Shown here in pieces: positions 44,752 to 53,122 of a stretch of 64,000 bases of DNA. The stretch's first letter is position 1, and the number at the start of each line of letters is the position of its first letter. The position numbers were made by a program, and so were the translations under genes. The notes under the pieces were generated by a model, which saw only the letters and a list, made by a program, of their open reading frames with translations, was not told the DNA's origin and searched no databases. This stretch comes from an uncultured Bacteroidales bacterium (GTDB taxonomy: Bacteria; Bacteroidota; Bacteroidia; Bacteroidales; Bacteroidaceae). The stretch covers positions 44,099 through 108,098 of the forward strand of contig CADAGO010000025.1 of NCBI GenBank assembly GCA_902787555.1, given 5' to 3'.

Positions 44752-46245
44752 TTATACCTCTCCATGAACCTCATGTCCCTCCACATAGATGGCAGCGAAC
44801 GGACGAGCGGGACACAAATGCTCGCAAGTTCCACATCCTATACATTTCTCTTCGTCCACCACAGGTGCATACACGCTCTTCCCTTCATACTCCACAGTTG
44901 TCATCATCACCGCACCTGCCGGACATTTCGTTGCGCACAGCCCACAGCCATCCTCAGTCGTCACAGCTACACAGTTCTTTCTTATCAGCACGGCATGTCC
45001 TATCTTAACAGCCGTCTTTTCCTCTTTAGTAATCGGACGGATGGCACCCGTCGGACACACATCACCACAAGCGGTGCATTCAGGACGGCAATAGCCGCGC
45101 TCGAACGACATCTCGGGCTGCATCAGATGCATCAGGTCAGTCGAAGGACGCAACACATCGTTCGGACATTTCGACACACACAACTGACAGCCGGTACAAT
45201 GGTCCTCAAGGTTCTTGATGCTCAGAGCACCTGGAGGCACCACCTTCGTCTTACGCTGCGGTACTTGTTTGTCTTCAATCACCGCCAGTCCACCATCTAC
45301 CTTCTTGGCTTGCGACTCCAAAGCCACAGCACCTATCGTTACAGCAGTAGCAGTCAGGAATTCACGACGGCCTGCCCCCTCTGATTCTCCCACAGAAGAG
45401 TGAGTCTTATGGCTTCCCTTTCCTTGATAAGAGAGGCTGGGAGAGAAACTTATCGCTCCCTTCTTGCACTTTCCAATACAATCGAAGCAGTCCACACAGC
45501 GGCTATAATCCACTTTCATGTTCTTATAGTCGATGCACGAAGCCTTGCAGTTCTTCGTACACAATCCACACTTGATACACTTGTCCTCATCGACACGGAT
45601 CTTCAGCAGCGAAAAACGAGAAATGAAACCCAATACCGTTCCTACAGGACATATCGTGTTGCAATAGGTTCGACCACCTCGCCATGCAAGAACAAACAGC
45701 ACGACAACCGTTACGACGGCTATGATCAATACTGGCAGGGATTTCAGCCACACATCCACACCGTAGAACGCATAGCTGTCAGCACGCTCTGCTATCATGG
45801 CCAACAGGTTGTTGCCCCACATCCACAGCGGTTGCAGCAGCGATTCCGCAATACGTCCGAAAGCACTATAGGGTGCGATCAACGTAGCAATGCCTGCCAG
45901 TCCCAGTACCATCAGTACAACAAACACTGCAAGCATTCCGTAACGCAACCAATTCTTAGCCTTCGAGTATGTATAGCGATTCTTCTTGGCTTTCTTTCCA
46001 AACCAAGCGAACACATCCTGCAGGATGCCCAACGGACAAATCACCGAGCAGTACATACGACCCAGTACCAACGTGATGGCCACCAATCCGATCATCACAC
46101 CTACGTTCAGCGCCAGCACAGCAGGCAGGAACTGCAGTTTCGCCATCCAGCCCAGCCAAGCATGAGCCGTACCGGTGAAGTCCAGAAACAGCCACGTGAT
46201 CCCTATCAGGAACACCGCAGCCAGTATTATTCTTATTTTTCTCAT
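44752..46245 (-). CDS. NapH/CcoG-like membrane polyferredoxin
   Basis: About 497 residues from the ATG at 46245 (MRKIRIILAAVFLIG). The first 220 residues have five or so membrane helices, with CSVICPLGILQDVFAWFG and CNTICPVGTVLGF, the NapH-type iron-sulfur motifs. They are followed by CIKCGLCTKNCKASC and CVDCFDCIGKC. A Tat-like RREFLTATAVTIGAVAL sits in the middle, then four more clusters (CTGCQLCVSKCP; CGLCATKCP; CIGCGTCEHLCP). An electron-transfer protein that probably serves the adjacent reductase. The interior RR motif hints at a fusion of two ancestral genes. Confidence 0.88.
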   Translation of the reverse strand: MRKIRIILAAVFLIGITWLFLDFTGTAHAWLGWMAKLQFLPAVLALNVGVMIGLVAITLVLGRMYCSVICPLGILQDVFAWFGKKAKKNRYTYSKAKNWLRYGMLAVFVVLMVLGLAGIATLIAPYSAFGRIAESLLQPLWMWGNNLLAMIAERADSYAFYGVDVWLKSLPVLIIAVVTVVVLFVLAWRGGRTYCNTICPVGTVLGFISRFSLLKIRVDEDKCIKCGLCTKNCKASCIDYKNMKVDYSRCVDCFDCIGKCKKGAISFSPSLSYQGKGSHKTHSSVGESEGAGRREFLTATAVTIGAVALESQAKKVDGGLAVIEDKQVPQRKTKVVPPGALSIKNLEDHCTGCQLCVSKCPNDVLRPSTDLMHLMQPEMSFERGYCRPECTACGDVCPTGAIRPITKEEKTAVKIGHAVLIRKNCVAVTTEDGCGLCATKCPAGAVMMTTVEYEGKSVYAPVVDEEKCIGCGTCEHLCPARPFAAIYVEGHEVHGEV

Positions 46246-46279
46246 GCTAATAATCTCTACGGGGTAAAAAGACAAATTT

Positions 46280-46302
46280 GGCAGGAAACATTATTTCCTG
46301 CC
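46280..46302 (-). terminator. terminator of the DUF1573 gene
   Basis: Perfect 9-bp stem GGCAGGAAA / TTTCCTGCC with a 5-nt loop, 12 bp after the stop at 46314, followed by a moderately T-rich stretch. Confidence 0.65.
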
Positions 46303-46313
46303 CTATTTCCATA

Positions 46314-46739
46314 TTATTTCTTTGCCTCAGACAGGTCCTTGCTCGAAACAGCCGACATGTCACCTGTGACATAAATCCTTACCAGGTCCTCCGAGTTGGG
46401 TTTCCCGTTGTAGAATACCTGAATGGTCTTCTTCAGCTTACCTGGCAGTTTTCCTGTTCCGTCGTAAGTCACCTTGATTTCTCCCGTTCCTCCAGGACTG
46501 ATGAAGTCCTTAGGATAGTCTGCTACAGTACATCCGCATGATGTGTGAACATAAGTGATAGCCAACTTCGCCTTGCCGACGTTCGTAAACTTAAACACAC
46601 ATGTCTGCACAGGATTATCCTGCGAGAAGGTACCGAAATCGATGGTCGTCTTCTCGAATTTGATAACTGGATACTTTTTAGCAGTGGCCGACATGGTAAA
46701 CAAACATGCCAGCACAATCATCATGGTTTTAAATTTCAT
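46314..46739 (-). CDS. DUF1573 secreted protein
   Basis: A 141-residue protein with signal peptide MKFKTMMIVLACLFTMSATA and a DUF1573 immunoglobulin-like fold (KTTIDFGTFSQDNPVQTCVFKFTNVGKAKLAI, VHTSCGCTVADYPKDFISPG). Common in Bacteroidota envelopes, with no assigned function. CGC within TSCGCT is the family mark. Confidence 0.9.
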   Translation of the reverse strand: MKFKTMMIVLACLFTMSATAKKYPVIKFEKTTIDFGTFSQDNPVQTCVFKFTNVGKAKLAITYVHTSCGCTVADYPKDFISPGGTGEIKVTYDGTGKLPGKLKKTIQVFYNGKPNSEDLVRIYVTGDMSAVSSKDLSEAKK

Positions 46740-46768
46740 AATCAGTACTTATTTTTAGTTCTTAGTTT

Positions 46769-47332
46769 TTAGTTCTTAGTTTCTCTCCTCCACACCACAT
46801 CTTCAGTTCCTTCGTCCACATTCAACTTTCGTGCCAACACAAAGAAATAGTCGCTCAAGCGGTTGATGTAAGCAGTGACCTGCTCATCCACTTCTGCCCC
46901 ACATTCCACAAGGCGGAACACACATCGCTCAGCCCTGCGGCAAATCGTGCGGCACACATGCGCCAATGCAGCAGCCCTACAGCCACCTGGAAGGATAAAC
47001 AGCCGCAGAGGAGGCACTACTGTTTCCAGACGATCAATCTCTGCTTCTATCTGCTGCACCATATCAGGTGTAACAATGTTACCATGACGCACCTCACGCG
47101 AAGCATTATCAGTAGCGAGATAACCTCCTACAACAAACAACGCACGTTGTACATCGGTAAGGAACGCTGCATCATGAGCATCAGTACAATAAGTAATGAG
47201 CAGACCGATGTGCGAGTTCAACTCGTCCACCGTACCATAGCTCTCGAGGCGGTCGCAGCATTTCGACACACGCTGCCCACCGACCAACGAGGTCTGCCCT
47301 CTGTCACCTGTTTTCGTATATACTTTGCCCAT
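46769..47332 (-). CDS. PduO-type cob(I)yrinate a,c-diamide adenosyltransferase
   Basis: A 187-residue protein that adenosylates cobalamin. The N terminus KVYTKTGDRGQTSLVGGQRVSKCCDRLESYGTVDELNSHIGL is the PduO ATP-binding signature, and RTICRRAERCVFRL and YINRLSDYFFVLARKLN complete the active site. It lies 13 bp downstream of rpiB. Confidence 0.93.
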   Translation of the reverse strand: MGKVYTKTGDRGQTSLVGGQRVSKCCDRLESYGTVDELNSHIGLLITYCTDAHDAAFLTDVQRALFVVGGYLATDNASREVRHGNIVTPDMVQQIEAEIDRLETVVPPLRLFILPGGCRAAALAHVCRTICRRAERCVFRLVECGAEVDEQVTAYINRLSDYFFVLARKLNVDEGTEDVVWRRETKN

Positions 47333-47345
47333 ATCAGCTATCCCC

Positions 47346-47789
47346 TTAACACTTTACCGGTATGTCGTCGATTCTCAACTGATGGCGTCCTCCTGCAAAT
47401 TCGGTAGCAAAGAACTCATCCAGACATTCACGACATGTCTCTTCGGAGATGAAACGGCCAGGAAACACGATGACATTCGCATTGTTGTGCTCACGAATCA
47501 AGTGAGCGATCTCAGGTTGCCACACCAGTCCGGCACGGATGCCCTGATGCTTATTGAGCGTCATGCTGATGCCTTCCCCACTACCACACATCGCGATACC
47601 GGGATAGACCTCTCCACGCTCAATGCCTTCCGCCAGAGCATGACCGTATGTAGCGTAGTTGCAACTCTCCTCGGTATAAGTACCATAATCCTTGTACGCC
47701 CACCCTTTCTCTTCAAGATAACGCTTCACGAACTGCTTCAATCCAAAAGCCGCATGATCGCTCGCAATACCAATCGTTTTTATCTCCAT
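47346..47789 (-). CDS. rpiB: ribose-5-phosphate isomerase B
   Basis: A 147-residue RpiB: IGIASDHAAFGLKQFVKRYL at the start, GIAMCGSGEGISMTLNKHQGIRAGL with the catalytic region, and REHNNANVIVFPGRFI. Pentose phosphate pathway. The TATATTTG promoter box at 47817-47824 is divergent from the flavodoxin gene. Confidence 0.95.
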   Translation of the reverse strand: MEIKTIGIASDHAAFGLKQFVKRYLEEKGWAYKDYGTYTEESCNYATYGHALAEGIERGEVYPGIAMCGSGEGISMTLNKHQGIRAGLVWQPEIAHLIREHNNANVIVFPGRFISEETCRECLDEFFATEFAGGRHQLRIDDIPVKC

Positions 47790-47816
47790 AATACTTATAT
47801 TTCATAAATTTGATTG

Positions 47817-47824
47817 CAAATATA
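47817..47824 (-). promoter_or_regulatory. promoter -7 box of rpiB
   Basis: TATATTTG on the minus strand, about 28 nt upstream of the rpiB start. Confidence 0.65.
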
Positions 47825-47888
47825 CTAATAATTCATTATTCATAAAACTTAATTCAGAATTTTTAATGCATAATTCAGAATTATTTAC

Positions 47889-47896
47889 TATTTTTG
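47889..47896 (+). promoter_or_regulatory. promoter -7 box of the flavodoxin gene
   Basis: TATTTTTG, about 35 nt upstream of the start, following AT-rich repeats with ATAATTCAGAATT. Confidence 0.65.
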
Positions 47897-47930
47897 CGCC
47901 AAATTATACTCCAAACTTAAAAATTACAGA

Positions 47931-48734
47931 ATGATGAAACGTTTTTTAGTATCAATTGCAATCATGGCAGGAATCACTACCGCTTACGCACAGAAAAAAC
48001 TTGTGCTTTACTTTTCAGAGACAGGAACGACAAAGACCGTAGCCCTCGAACTGCAAAAGCAACTCGGAGCTGATATCGAAGCCATCCAGCCCGAAGAGCC
48101 TTATTCAGGCAATTTCCAGGAAACGGTGCAACGCGCCCAAAGAGAAAAGCAAAGTGGCACAACACCCGCTATCAAGCCGCTGAAAGTGAAGATCGCCGAC
48201 TATGACATCATCTTCCTCGGCTATCCCATCTGGTCGGGAAGCTATGCATCACCAATCGCATCGCTCATCAAGCAAAACGACTTTGCAGGCAAGACCATCG
48301 TACCCTTCTGCTCATTCGGCAGCGGAGGTCTGAACACATCGACAGCCGACCTGAAGAAAGCCCTGCCCAAAGCCACCATCAAGGAAGGATATGGTGTACG
48401 TACCGCACGCGTGGCAGCAGTAGAGAAGGAGTTAGACCGTTTCCTCAAAGAGAATGGCTACAAGAAAGGAACCGTCACAAAACTGCCCGAGTTCTCGGCT
48501 CAGAAACCTGTGACAGATGCAGAGAAAGCCATCTTCAACGAAGCATGCTCAAGCTACCAGTTCCCACTCGGCACCCCGTCAACCGTAGGCAAGCGCACCA
48601 CTCCCGACGGAACAGAATATAAGTTCACGGTGCAGAGCAACGGAGGTTTCGGAGGTGGAGGCTCGTCCATCATCTACGTCGTCGTAGGGAAGGAAGCAGG
48701 CGCGAAACCCGAATTTACTCAGGTAGTCAGATAA
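47931..48734 (+). CDS. secreted flavodoxin-like protein
   Basis: A 267-residue protein: signal peptide (MKRFLVSIAIMAGITTAYA), then a flavodoxin domain with the FMN phosphate loop LYFSETGTTKTVALELQ and YPIWSGSYASPIASL, and PFCSFGSGGLNTS. An unusual C-terminal domain (about 180-267) with a glycine run (NGGFGGGGSS) follows. The start is at the first of two ATG codons. Flavodoxin-fold proteins with signal peptides are frequent in Bacteroidales; the C-terminal part is not recognised. Confidence 0.85.
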   Translation: MMKRFLVSIAIMAGITTAYAQKKLVLYFSETGTTKTVALELQKQLGADIEAIQPEEPYSGNFQETVQRAQREKQSGTTPAIKPLKVKIADYDIIFLGYPIWSGSYASPIASLIKQNDFAGKTIVPFCSFGSGGLNTSTADLKKALPKATIKEGYGVRTARVAAVEKELDRFLKENGYKKGTVTKLPEFSAQKPVTDAEKAIFNEACSSYQFPLGTPSTVGKRTTPDGTEYKFTVQSNGGFGGGGSSIIYVVVGKEAGAKPEFTQVVR

Positions 48735-48746
48735 AAGGAAATCATC

Positions 48747-48938
48747 AAGCTTGCTATGAGCATGTCGAATAGCAAGCTATGAATGTGTCGAATGGCATCT
48801 ACAACACAACAACAGGCTGGCATTCTAATGTCAGCCCGTTTTGTTAATCAATAAGCCAGTTGTTGCTACTATTAATTCCCGCAATTGTTACCATTAATAC
48901 TTGCAACTGTTACTATTCGACATGCTCATAGCAAGCTT
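48747..48938. repeat. 192-bp element with perfect 26-bp terminal inverted repeats
   Basis: The 26 bases from 48747 to 48772 (AAGCTTGCTATGAGCATGTC...) are repeated exactly as reverse complement at 48913-48938. The interior has a partial direct repeat of the end (48772-48796), a terminator-like hairpin GGCTGGCATT/AATGTCAGCC (48815-48836) followed by CGTTTTGTT, and an inverted pair CAACAAC/GTTGTTG. No coding capacity; could be a MITE-like element or a transcription-end cassette. Confidence 0.8.
48815..48845 (+). terminator. terminator after the flavodoxin gene
   Basis: Stem GGCTGGCATT / AATGTCAGCC (one mismatch) with a very short loop, then CGTTTTGTT, inside the 192-bp inverted-repeat element. 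Confidence 0.6.
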
Positions 48939-48959
48939 TAAATAATGGCATTTGGGGGC

Positions 48960-49583
48960 TTACAGTTTCTTTAGTTCACGAAGTTGTCCGAGTATGAACC
49001 TACTGAGCATTTGGATCGCCTGCTCGTTGTTACCTCCATTGGGGATGATGATATCGGCATACTGCTTGGTTGGTTCGATGAACTCATCGTGCATGGGTTT
49101 CAGCACATTGCGATACTTGCTGATGAGCATCTCGAGGGGATGTCCACGTTCTGCCATATCGCGCACAATGACGCGGAGTAGGCGTTCATCGGCTCCTGCA
49201 TCGACGAAAATCTTGAGGTCCATCTGGTCGCGCAGGGTCTTGTCGTATAAGCTCATGATGCCCTCGACGATGATAACGTCCTTGGGCTCGACGTGAACGG
49301 TCTCACTGAGGCGTGTGCAGGTGATATACGAATAGGTGGGTTGCTCGATGGCGCGACCTGCCTTCAGCTCTTCTATCTGATGTGAGAAGAGCGGCCAGTC
49401 GAAGGCGTTGGGATGGTCGAAGTTGGTTTGTTTGCGTACTTCGAGCGGTAGGTTGCTCTGGTCGTTATAGTACGAGTCTTGTGGGATGACTGCCACAGAG
49501 CCTTCGGGCAGCGCCTCGACAATTTTGTTGACAACGGTGGTCTTTCCGCTACCGGTTCCACCTGCGATTCCGATGATAATCAT
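48960..49583 (-). CDS. udk: uridine kinase
   Basis: A 207-residue protein with P-loop GIAGGTGSGKTTVVNKI, IPQDSYYND, the nucleoside-binding FDHPNAFDWPL, and VEGIMSLYDKTLRDQMDLKIFVDAGADERLLR. Phosphorylates uridine and cytidine for pyrimidine salvage. Last gene in the minus-strand operon from 54498; 60 bp after the esterase-like gene. Confidence 0.95.
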   Translation of the reverse strand: MIIIGIAGGTGSGKTTVVNKIVEALPEGSVAVIPQDSYYNDQSNLPLEVRKQTNFDHPNAFDWPLFSHQIEELKAGRAIEQPTYSYITCTRLSETVHVEPKDVIIVEGIMSLYDKTLRDQMDLKIFVDAGADERLLRVIVRDMAERGHPLEMLISKYRNVLKPMHDEFIEPTKQYADIIIPNGGNNEQAIQMLSRFILGQLRELKKL

Positions 49584-49643
49584 ATACGTATTTACTATTA
49601 GACAATTGACTATTTACTATTGGATGAATGGGACAGTATTTGT

Positions 49644-50222
49644 CTATTCTAACCCAAGTATCGTTTTGGCGAGGGGTACGACGGCTGTACGGAGGGCTTT
49701 CTCGTTGAGATGGTGCTCGCCATCGAACCGCTGTGCTTTCGTATAATACTTCTTAAAGAGGTCGTAGCAGTTGACTGTCGTGTCGTGGATGCCGAACAGT
49801 CCATAGGTATTCTCACGGTCAAAAGGCGTGATGCCCTTGAACTGCTGTCGCTCCATCATGTTCTGCTTCTGGATGATTTCCTTTGTGATTTTGAAGGTCT
49901 TCTGGCTGTCCTTACGGCCATTGAGGAACTTATGCTCACCTGTGCGGAACACCTTCGACAGGGTGGACATGTTGAATGCTGGGTTCACACATATCTTCTT
50001 ATAGCCGAACATCTGCTGGGCATACATAGCACCCATGGATGTGCCGATAATCAAGTCGGGCTTCTCCTGCTCACACAACGCTCTCAGAAAGGGTAACGCT
50101 TCTGATGGGTCGACTGGAATATCGGGTGAGATGACCTCGACTTCCGGTAACATGCGGCGCAAACTCTCTGCTGTGCCTGTTGCACCTGATGATGCAAAAC
50201 CATGGAAATACAGTATTTTCAT
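49644..50222 (-). CDS. YqiA/YcfP-like alpha/beta hydrolase
   Basis: A 192-residue protein resembling the YqiA/UPF0227 esterase family: KILYFHGFASSGATGTAESL at the start, nucleophile elbow IIGTSMGAMYAQQMFG, and a terminal His region RFDGEHHLNEKA. Catalytic Ser in GTSMG; substrate unknown. Its start overlaps the stop of the TlpA gene by 4 bp, so it is coupled. Confidence 0.8.
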   Translation of the reverse strand: MKILYFHGFASSGATGTAESLRRMLPEVEVISPDIPVDPSEALPFLRALCEQEKPDLIIGTSMGAMYAQQMFGYKKICVNPAFNMSTLSKVFRTGEHKFLNGRKDSQKTFKITKEIIQKQNMMERQQFKGITPFDRENTYGLFGIHDTTVNCYDLFKKYYTKAQRFDGEHHLNEKALRTAVVPLAKTILGLE

Positions 50223-51667
50223 CTTAGTTGTTCCTCCATTACTTCATTGCCTGGATAGCCGATATACTTATTCTTCACATTACCCTCCCTATCAACGATA
50301 ACGTAGGTGGGGATGCCATTGCTTTCGAACTGCTTGAGAAGTTCGGAATACTGTGACTCTGTCACATAGTAGTGGTCGCCGTGAATGTCGGGAATGGTCA
50401 TTTCCCACGTCTTCTTAGGGCTGGAAGGGCCTGTGACGTAGATGAAGTTGACTTTGCCGGCAAGGGCTTCCTTCACGGGCAGGATGGTCTGCATAGCAGC
50501 CTTACAAGGACCGCACCATGTTGCCCAGAAATCGACGAGCAACGGCTTGCCTTTATAGGGTGCAATGAGAGCCTTGAAGATGTCTGCTCCTTCCAGCTTG
50601 TCATCGATGTTAACGACGCGGTAAGCGGTACTCTTCTTCGCCTCTTCGATGCGCTTCAAGAGTGCGTCGTTCTGGGCAAGAATTGCATCGGAAAGACCCG
50701 GACATTCGGCCTTAATTGTTGCGATGTCGACTGCCGAAAGTTCGTTGAACTCGGCAATCGAATTCAGGTACTTGTTGGCTGTCTGTAGCTGCTTGGTCGA
50801 CGGATGCATACGGAGGTCCTTCTGCTCGGAGAAGTTCTTAACAATGTTGGTAGTCTGCATCGCGGCCAGCGTACTTTGTGTATAGAAGAATCCTACGGGT
50901 TCGAACGGCTGCATGGTCTGCAGATAGTCGTAATAATCGGCGGGACGTTCGTATGTTTTCTCCGTCTCATTGGCCACGTTGAGTGTGGTGTTATAGAGCA
51001 AAGTCTTGATGATTGTCTGGTACTGATAGGTAGCATCGACATACTCCTTGAAGGCGCCACACAGACGCTTGTCGGCCATGAGTTTCTTCTTGGAATCCTC
51101 ATAAAGTCGGAGCACAAAGTCGCGGTATTCCGATACGGAAAGCCCACGCAGTTTGTCCAGACCTTCGCGGGTTTGTATGGGTTCAAGAATCTTGATGCTC
51201 TCATACTCTGCGCCGTATTGATAGAGGTCATTATTAAAGTCAGCGAGGTACCCACTGAAGACCACTGCAGGCTTCTTTGGGTTGGGGTTTTCGAGGAGTT
51301 TCATCTCGATTTTCATCTCCACTTCCTGGCCAGGTTCGAGCAGGATGATATAAGTGTTGTCGCGGAACTTCATCGACACACGGTCGGTATATTTGATTGG
51401 GATTTCCAACTCGAAAGTGCCGTCGGACGGCTCACTGGGAAACATCGTGGAAATCACGGAATTGGCTGTAGTACTTTCGTTGGAACCAAAAGCCACATAG
51501 GTACACAACATGACCTCCTTGTGCTTCGTCGTGTAGTCCTTGATAACGCCTTTGATGCGTGCAGGAGCGGAACTATACTTTATTTCGGGCAAATGCTCCA
51601 ACCTACCTTTTGCACTGGCAGTTACTCCTGCAAGTAATGCCAGAATAAATAGGACTTTTCTCATCAT
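50219..51667 (-). CDS. TlpA-like thioredoxin protein (copy 1)
   Basis: A 482-residue secreted protein: signal peptide (KVLFILALLAGVTASA), beta-rich N-terminal part, a helical middle, and a C-terminal thioredoxin domain with VDFWATWCGPCKAAMQTILPVKEAL and IPTYVIVDREG. It ends IGYPGNEVMEEQLR. It is a paralogue of the next gene with the same domain layout and the same ending motif. Confidence 0.9.
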   Translation of the reverse strand: MMRKVLFILALLAGVTASAKGRLEHLPEIKYSSAPARIKGVIKDYTTKHKEVMLCTYVAFGSNESTTANSVISTMFPSEPSDGTFELEIPIKYTDRVSMKFRDNTYIILLEPGQEVEMKIEMKLLENPNPKKPAVVFSGYLADFNNDLYQYGAEYESIKILEPIQTREGLDKLRGLSVSEYRDFVLRLYEDSKKKLMADKRLCGAFKEYVDATYQYQTIIKTLLYNTTLNVANETEKTYERPADYYDYLQTMQPFEPVGFFYTQSTLAAMQTTNIVKNFSEQKDLRMHPSTKQLQTANKYLNSIAEFNELSAVDIATIKAECPGLSDAILAQNDALLKRIEEAKKSTAYRVVNIDDKLEGADIFKALIAPYKGKPLLVDFWATWCGPCKAAMQTILPVKEALAGKVNFIYVTGPSSPKKTWEMTIPDIHGDHYYVTESQYSELLKQFESNGIPTYVIVDREGNVKNKYIGYPGNEVMEEQLR

Positions 51668-51689
51668 AATAATCTAATTCTGTACCCCG

Positions 51690-51732
51690 TCAGTTACCCT
51701 CCCACTCGTGGGGAGGGATGGGGAGAGGGGCT
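51690..51732. repeat. GC-rich dispersed repeat, copy 1
   Basis: Copy of the family with core CCCTCNCNCTCGNGGGGAGGG then ATGGGGAGAGGGGCT, located between the two TlpA genes. Other copies: 54501-54545, 54604-54644, 63201-63232, 63434-63490 and 63627-63666. Confidence 0.75.
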
Positions 51733-51733
51733 G

Positions 51734-53122
51734 TTATTTCAGTTCGTTTAATATCACTTCATTACCTGGATAGCCGATATGCTTTGTCACCACTTCATTA
51801 TCAGCACCGACAACTACGTAAGCAGGGATGCCCTGTACGCCAAACTGCTTCAACAATGTTTCCCATTGCGCTGCAGTCACGTAATAATGGTCGCCATGAA
51901 TGTCGGGAGCCATCTTGTTCCACAAAGCCTTAGGACTTGTCTCGCCCGTCACATATACGAACGCAACCTTACCCCAGAGTTCCTCCTTGACAGGCAGGAT
52001 GGTCTGCATGGCCTGACGACAAGGACCGCACCATGTTGCCCAGAAATCGACGAGCACCTTCTTGCCCTTGTAATCCTTCACAATAGCCTTGAAGACATCT
52101 TCACCAGTTAACGACTCTGGTATGGACTTGATGTTGAACAGGTTGTTCTTCTCGTTCTCAGCAATACGCGCCTTGGTAGCCTCGTTCTGTGCGAGGAGCA
52201 TCTTCTCGAAAGCAGGACACTGTGCCTTAATGCCACGCAGCTGGTCGTCAGAGAGAGGCTTGAGTGTTTCAAGCCCTGTCATGTATTTCCTTGCAGCAAT
52301 GACCTGACGGGCAGAAGCCGGATAGGTAAGCATGGCACCTGTCTCACGACCGACCTGACCCGATGTTCCCTCTACCGAACCACCACTTTGATACAAGAAG
52401 CCGTTCTGGTTGGTGAAGTTCCAACCCTTCACAGGATCGTAGTAATCGGCCGTCTTCTTATACTCACCTTGACCACCGTTAGCATACTTCAGCAGACGCT
52501 CGTAGCCAGTCAGGAGAGCGATGGTGAGGAACTGATAGTGAGGCATCATGTACTCACGGAACTCGGGTGAAAGGCGGTCGTCGTCGTTGAGTTTCTTCAC
52601 ACCTTTATTATATAGTTCCATCAGTTTGTCGCGATATTGAGCTACCGTGAATCCACGCAGCTTCGAGATACCCTGCCCGTTGATTTCGGCATTAAGGTTC
52701 TGCTCGCGGAATTCATCGTAATAGTTCGCCATCGAGTTGTTCAATGCAGCCAAAGGACCTTCACATGTCACGTTATTATTCGACATATCAACAGTCACTT
52801 TCACCTCTTGTCCTGGGGTGATATAGAAACGTTTGACGTTACGGTCGCCAAGACGAATCATCGCCATCGAAGTGACACAAGCGTCGAACTTCGTCTCGAA
52901 TTTACCATTGGAATCAAGAGCAACTGTCTGGCCTATCTCATCGGATGTCCACGAAGGCGTCATCACGATGTTGATCGACTCCATTGATGCCGGGATGCCG
53001 ATGATTTGTCCCTTTACTACAGCCGGTTCTTGGCTATATACCAAGTTGGGCAATAACTGATTCTGTGCAAAAGCTGCTATTGTCAGCAGCATGGTTGAAA
53101 TAGATAATGCTATTCTTTTCAT
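51734..53122 (-). CDS. TlpA-like thioredoxin protein (copy 2)
   Basis: About 462 residues from the ATG at 53122: signal MKRIALSISTMLLTIAAFAQ, the same architecture as the downstream gene, thioredoxin motif VDFWATWCGPCRQAMQTILPVKEEL and IPAYVVVGADNEVVTKHIGYPGNEVILNELK. Its 5' end overlaps the ABC ATPase gene by 4 bp. The pair probably arose by tandem duplication. Confidence 0.9.
   Translation of the reverse strand: MKRIALSISTMLLTIAAFAQNQLLPNLVYSQEPAVVKGQIIGIPASMESINIVMTPSWTSDEIGQTVALDSNGKFETKFDACVTSMAMIRLGDRNVKRFYITPGQEVKVTVDMSNNNVTCEGPLAALNNSMANYYDEFREQNLNAEINGQGISKLRGFTVAQYRDKLMELYNKGVKKLNDDDRLSPEFREYMMPHYQFLTIALLTGYERLLKYANGGQGEYKKTADYYDPVKGWNFTNQNGFLYQSGGSVEGTSGQVGRETGAMLTYPASARQVIAARKYMTGLETLKPLSDDQLRGIKAQCPAFEKMLLAQNEATKARIAENEKNNLFNIKSIPESLTGEDVFKAIVKDYKGKKVLVDFWATWCGPCRQAMQTILPVKEELWGKVAFVYVTGETSPKALWNKMAPDIHGDHYYVTAAQWETLLKQFGVQGIPAYVVVGADNEVVTKHIGYPGNEVILNELK

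Noticed and set aside
45400-46374. 324-residue plus-strand frame
   Set aside because: Antisense to the polyferredoxin gene with its many cysteine motifs; composition is that of a shadow.
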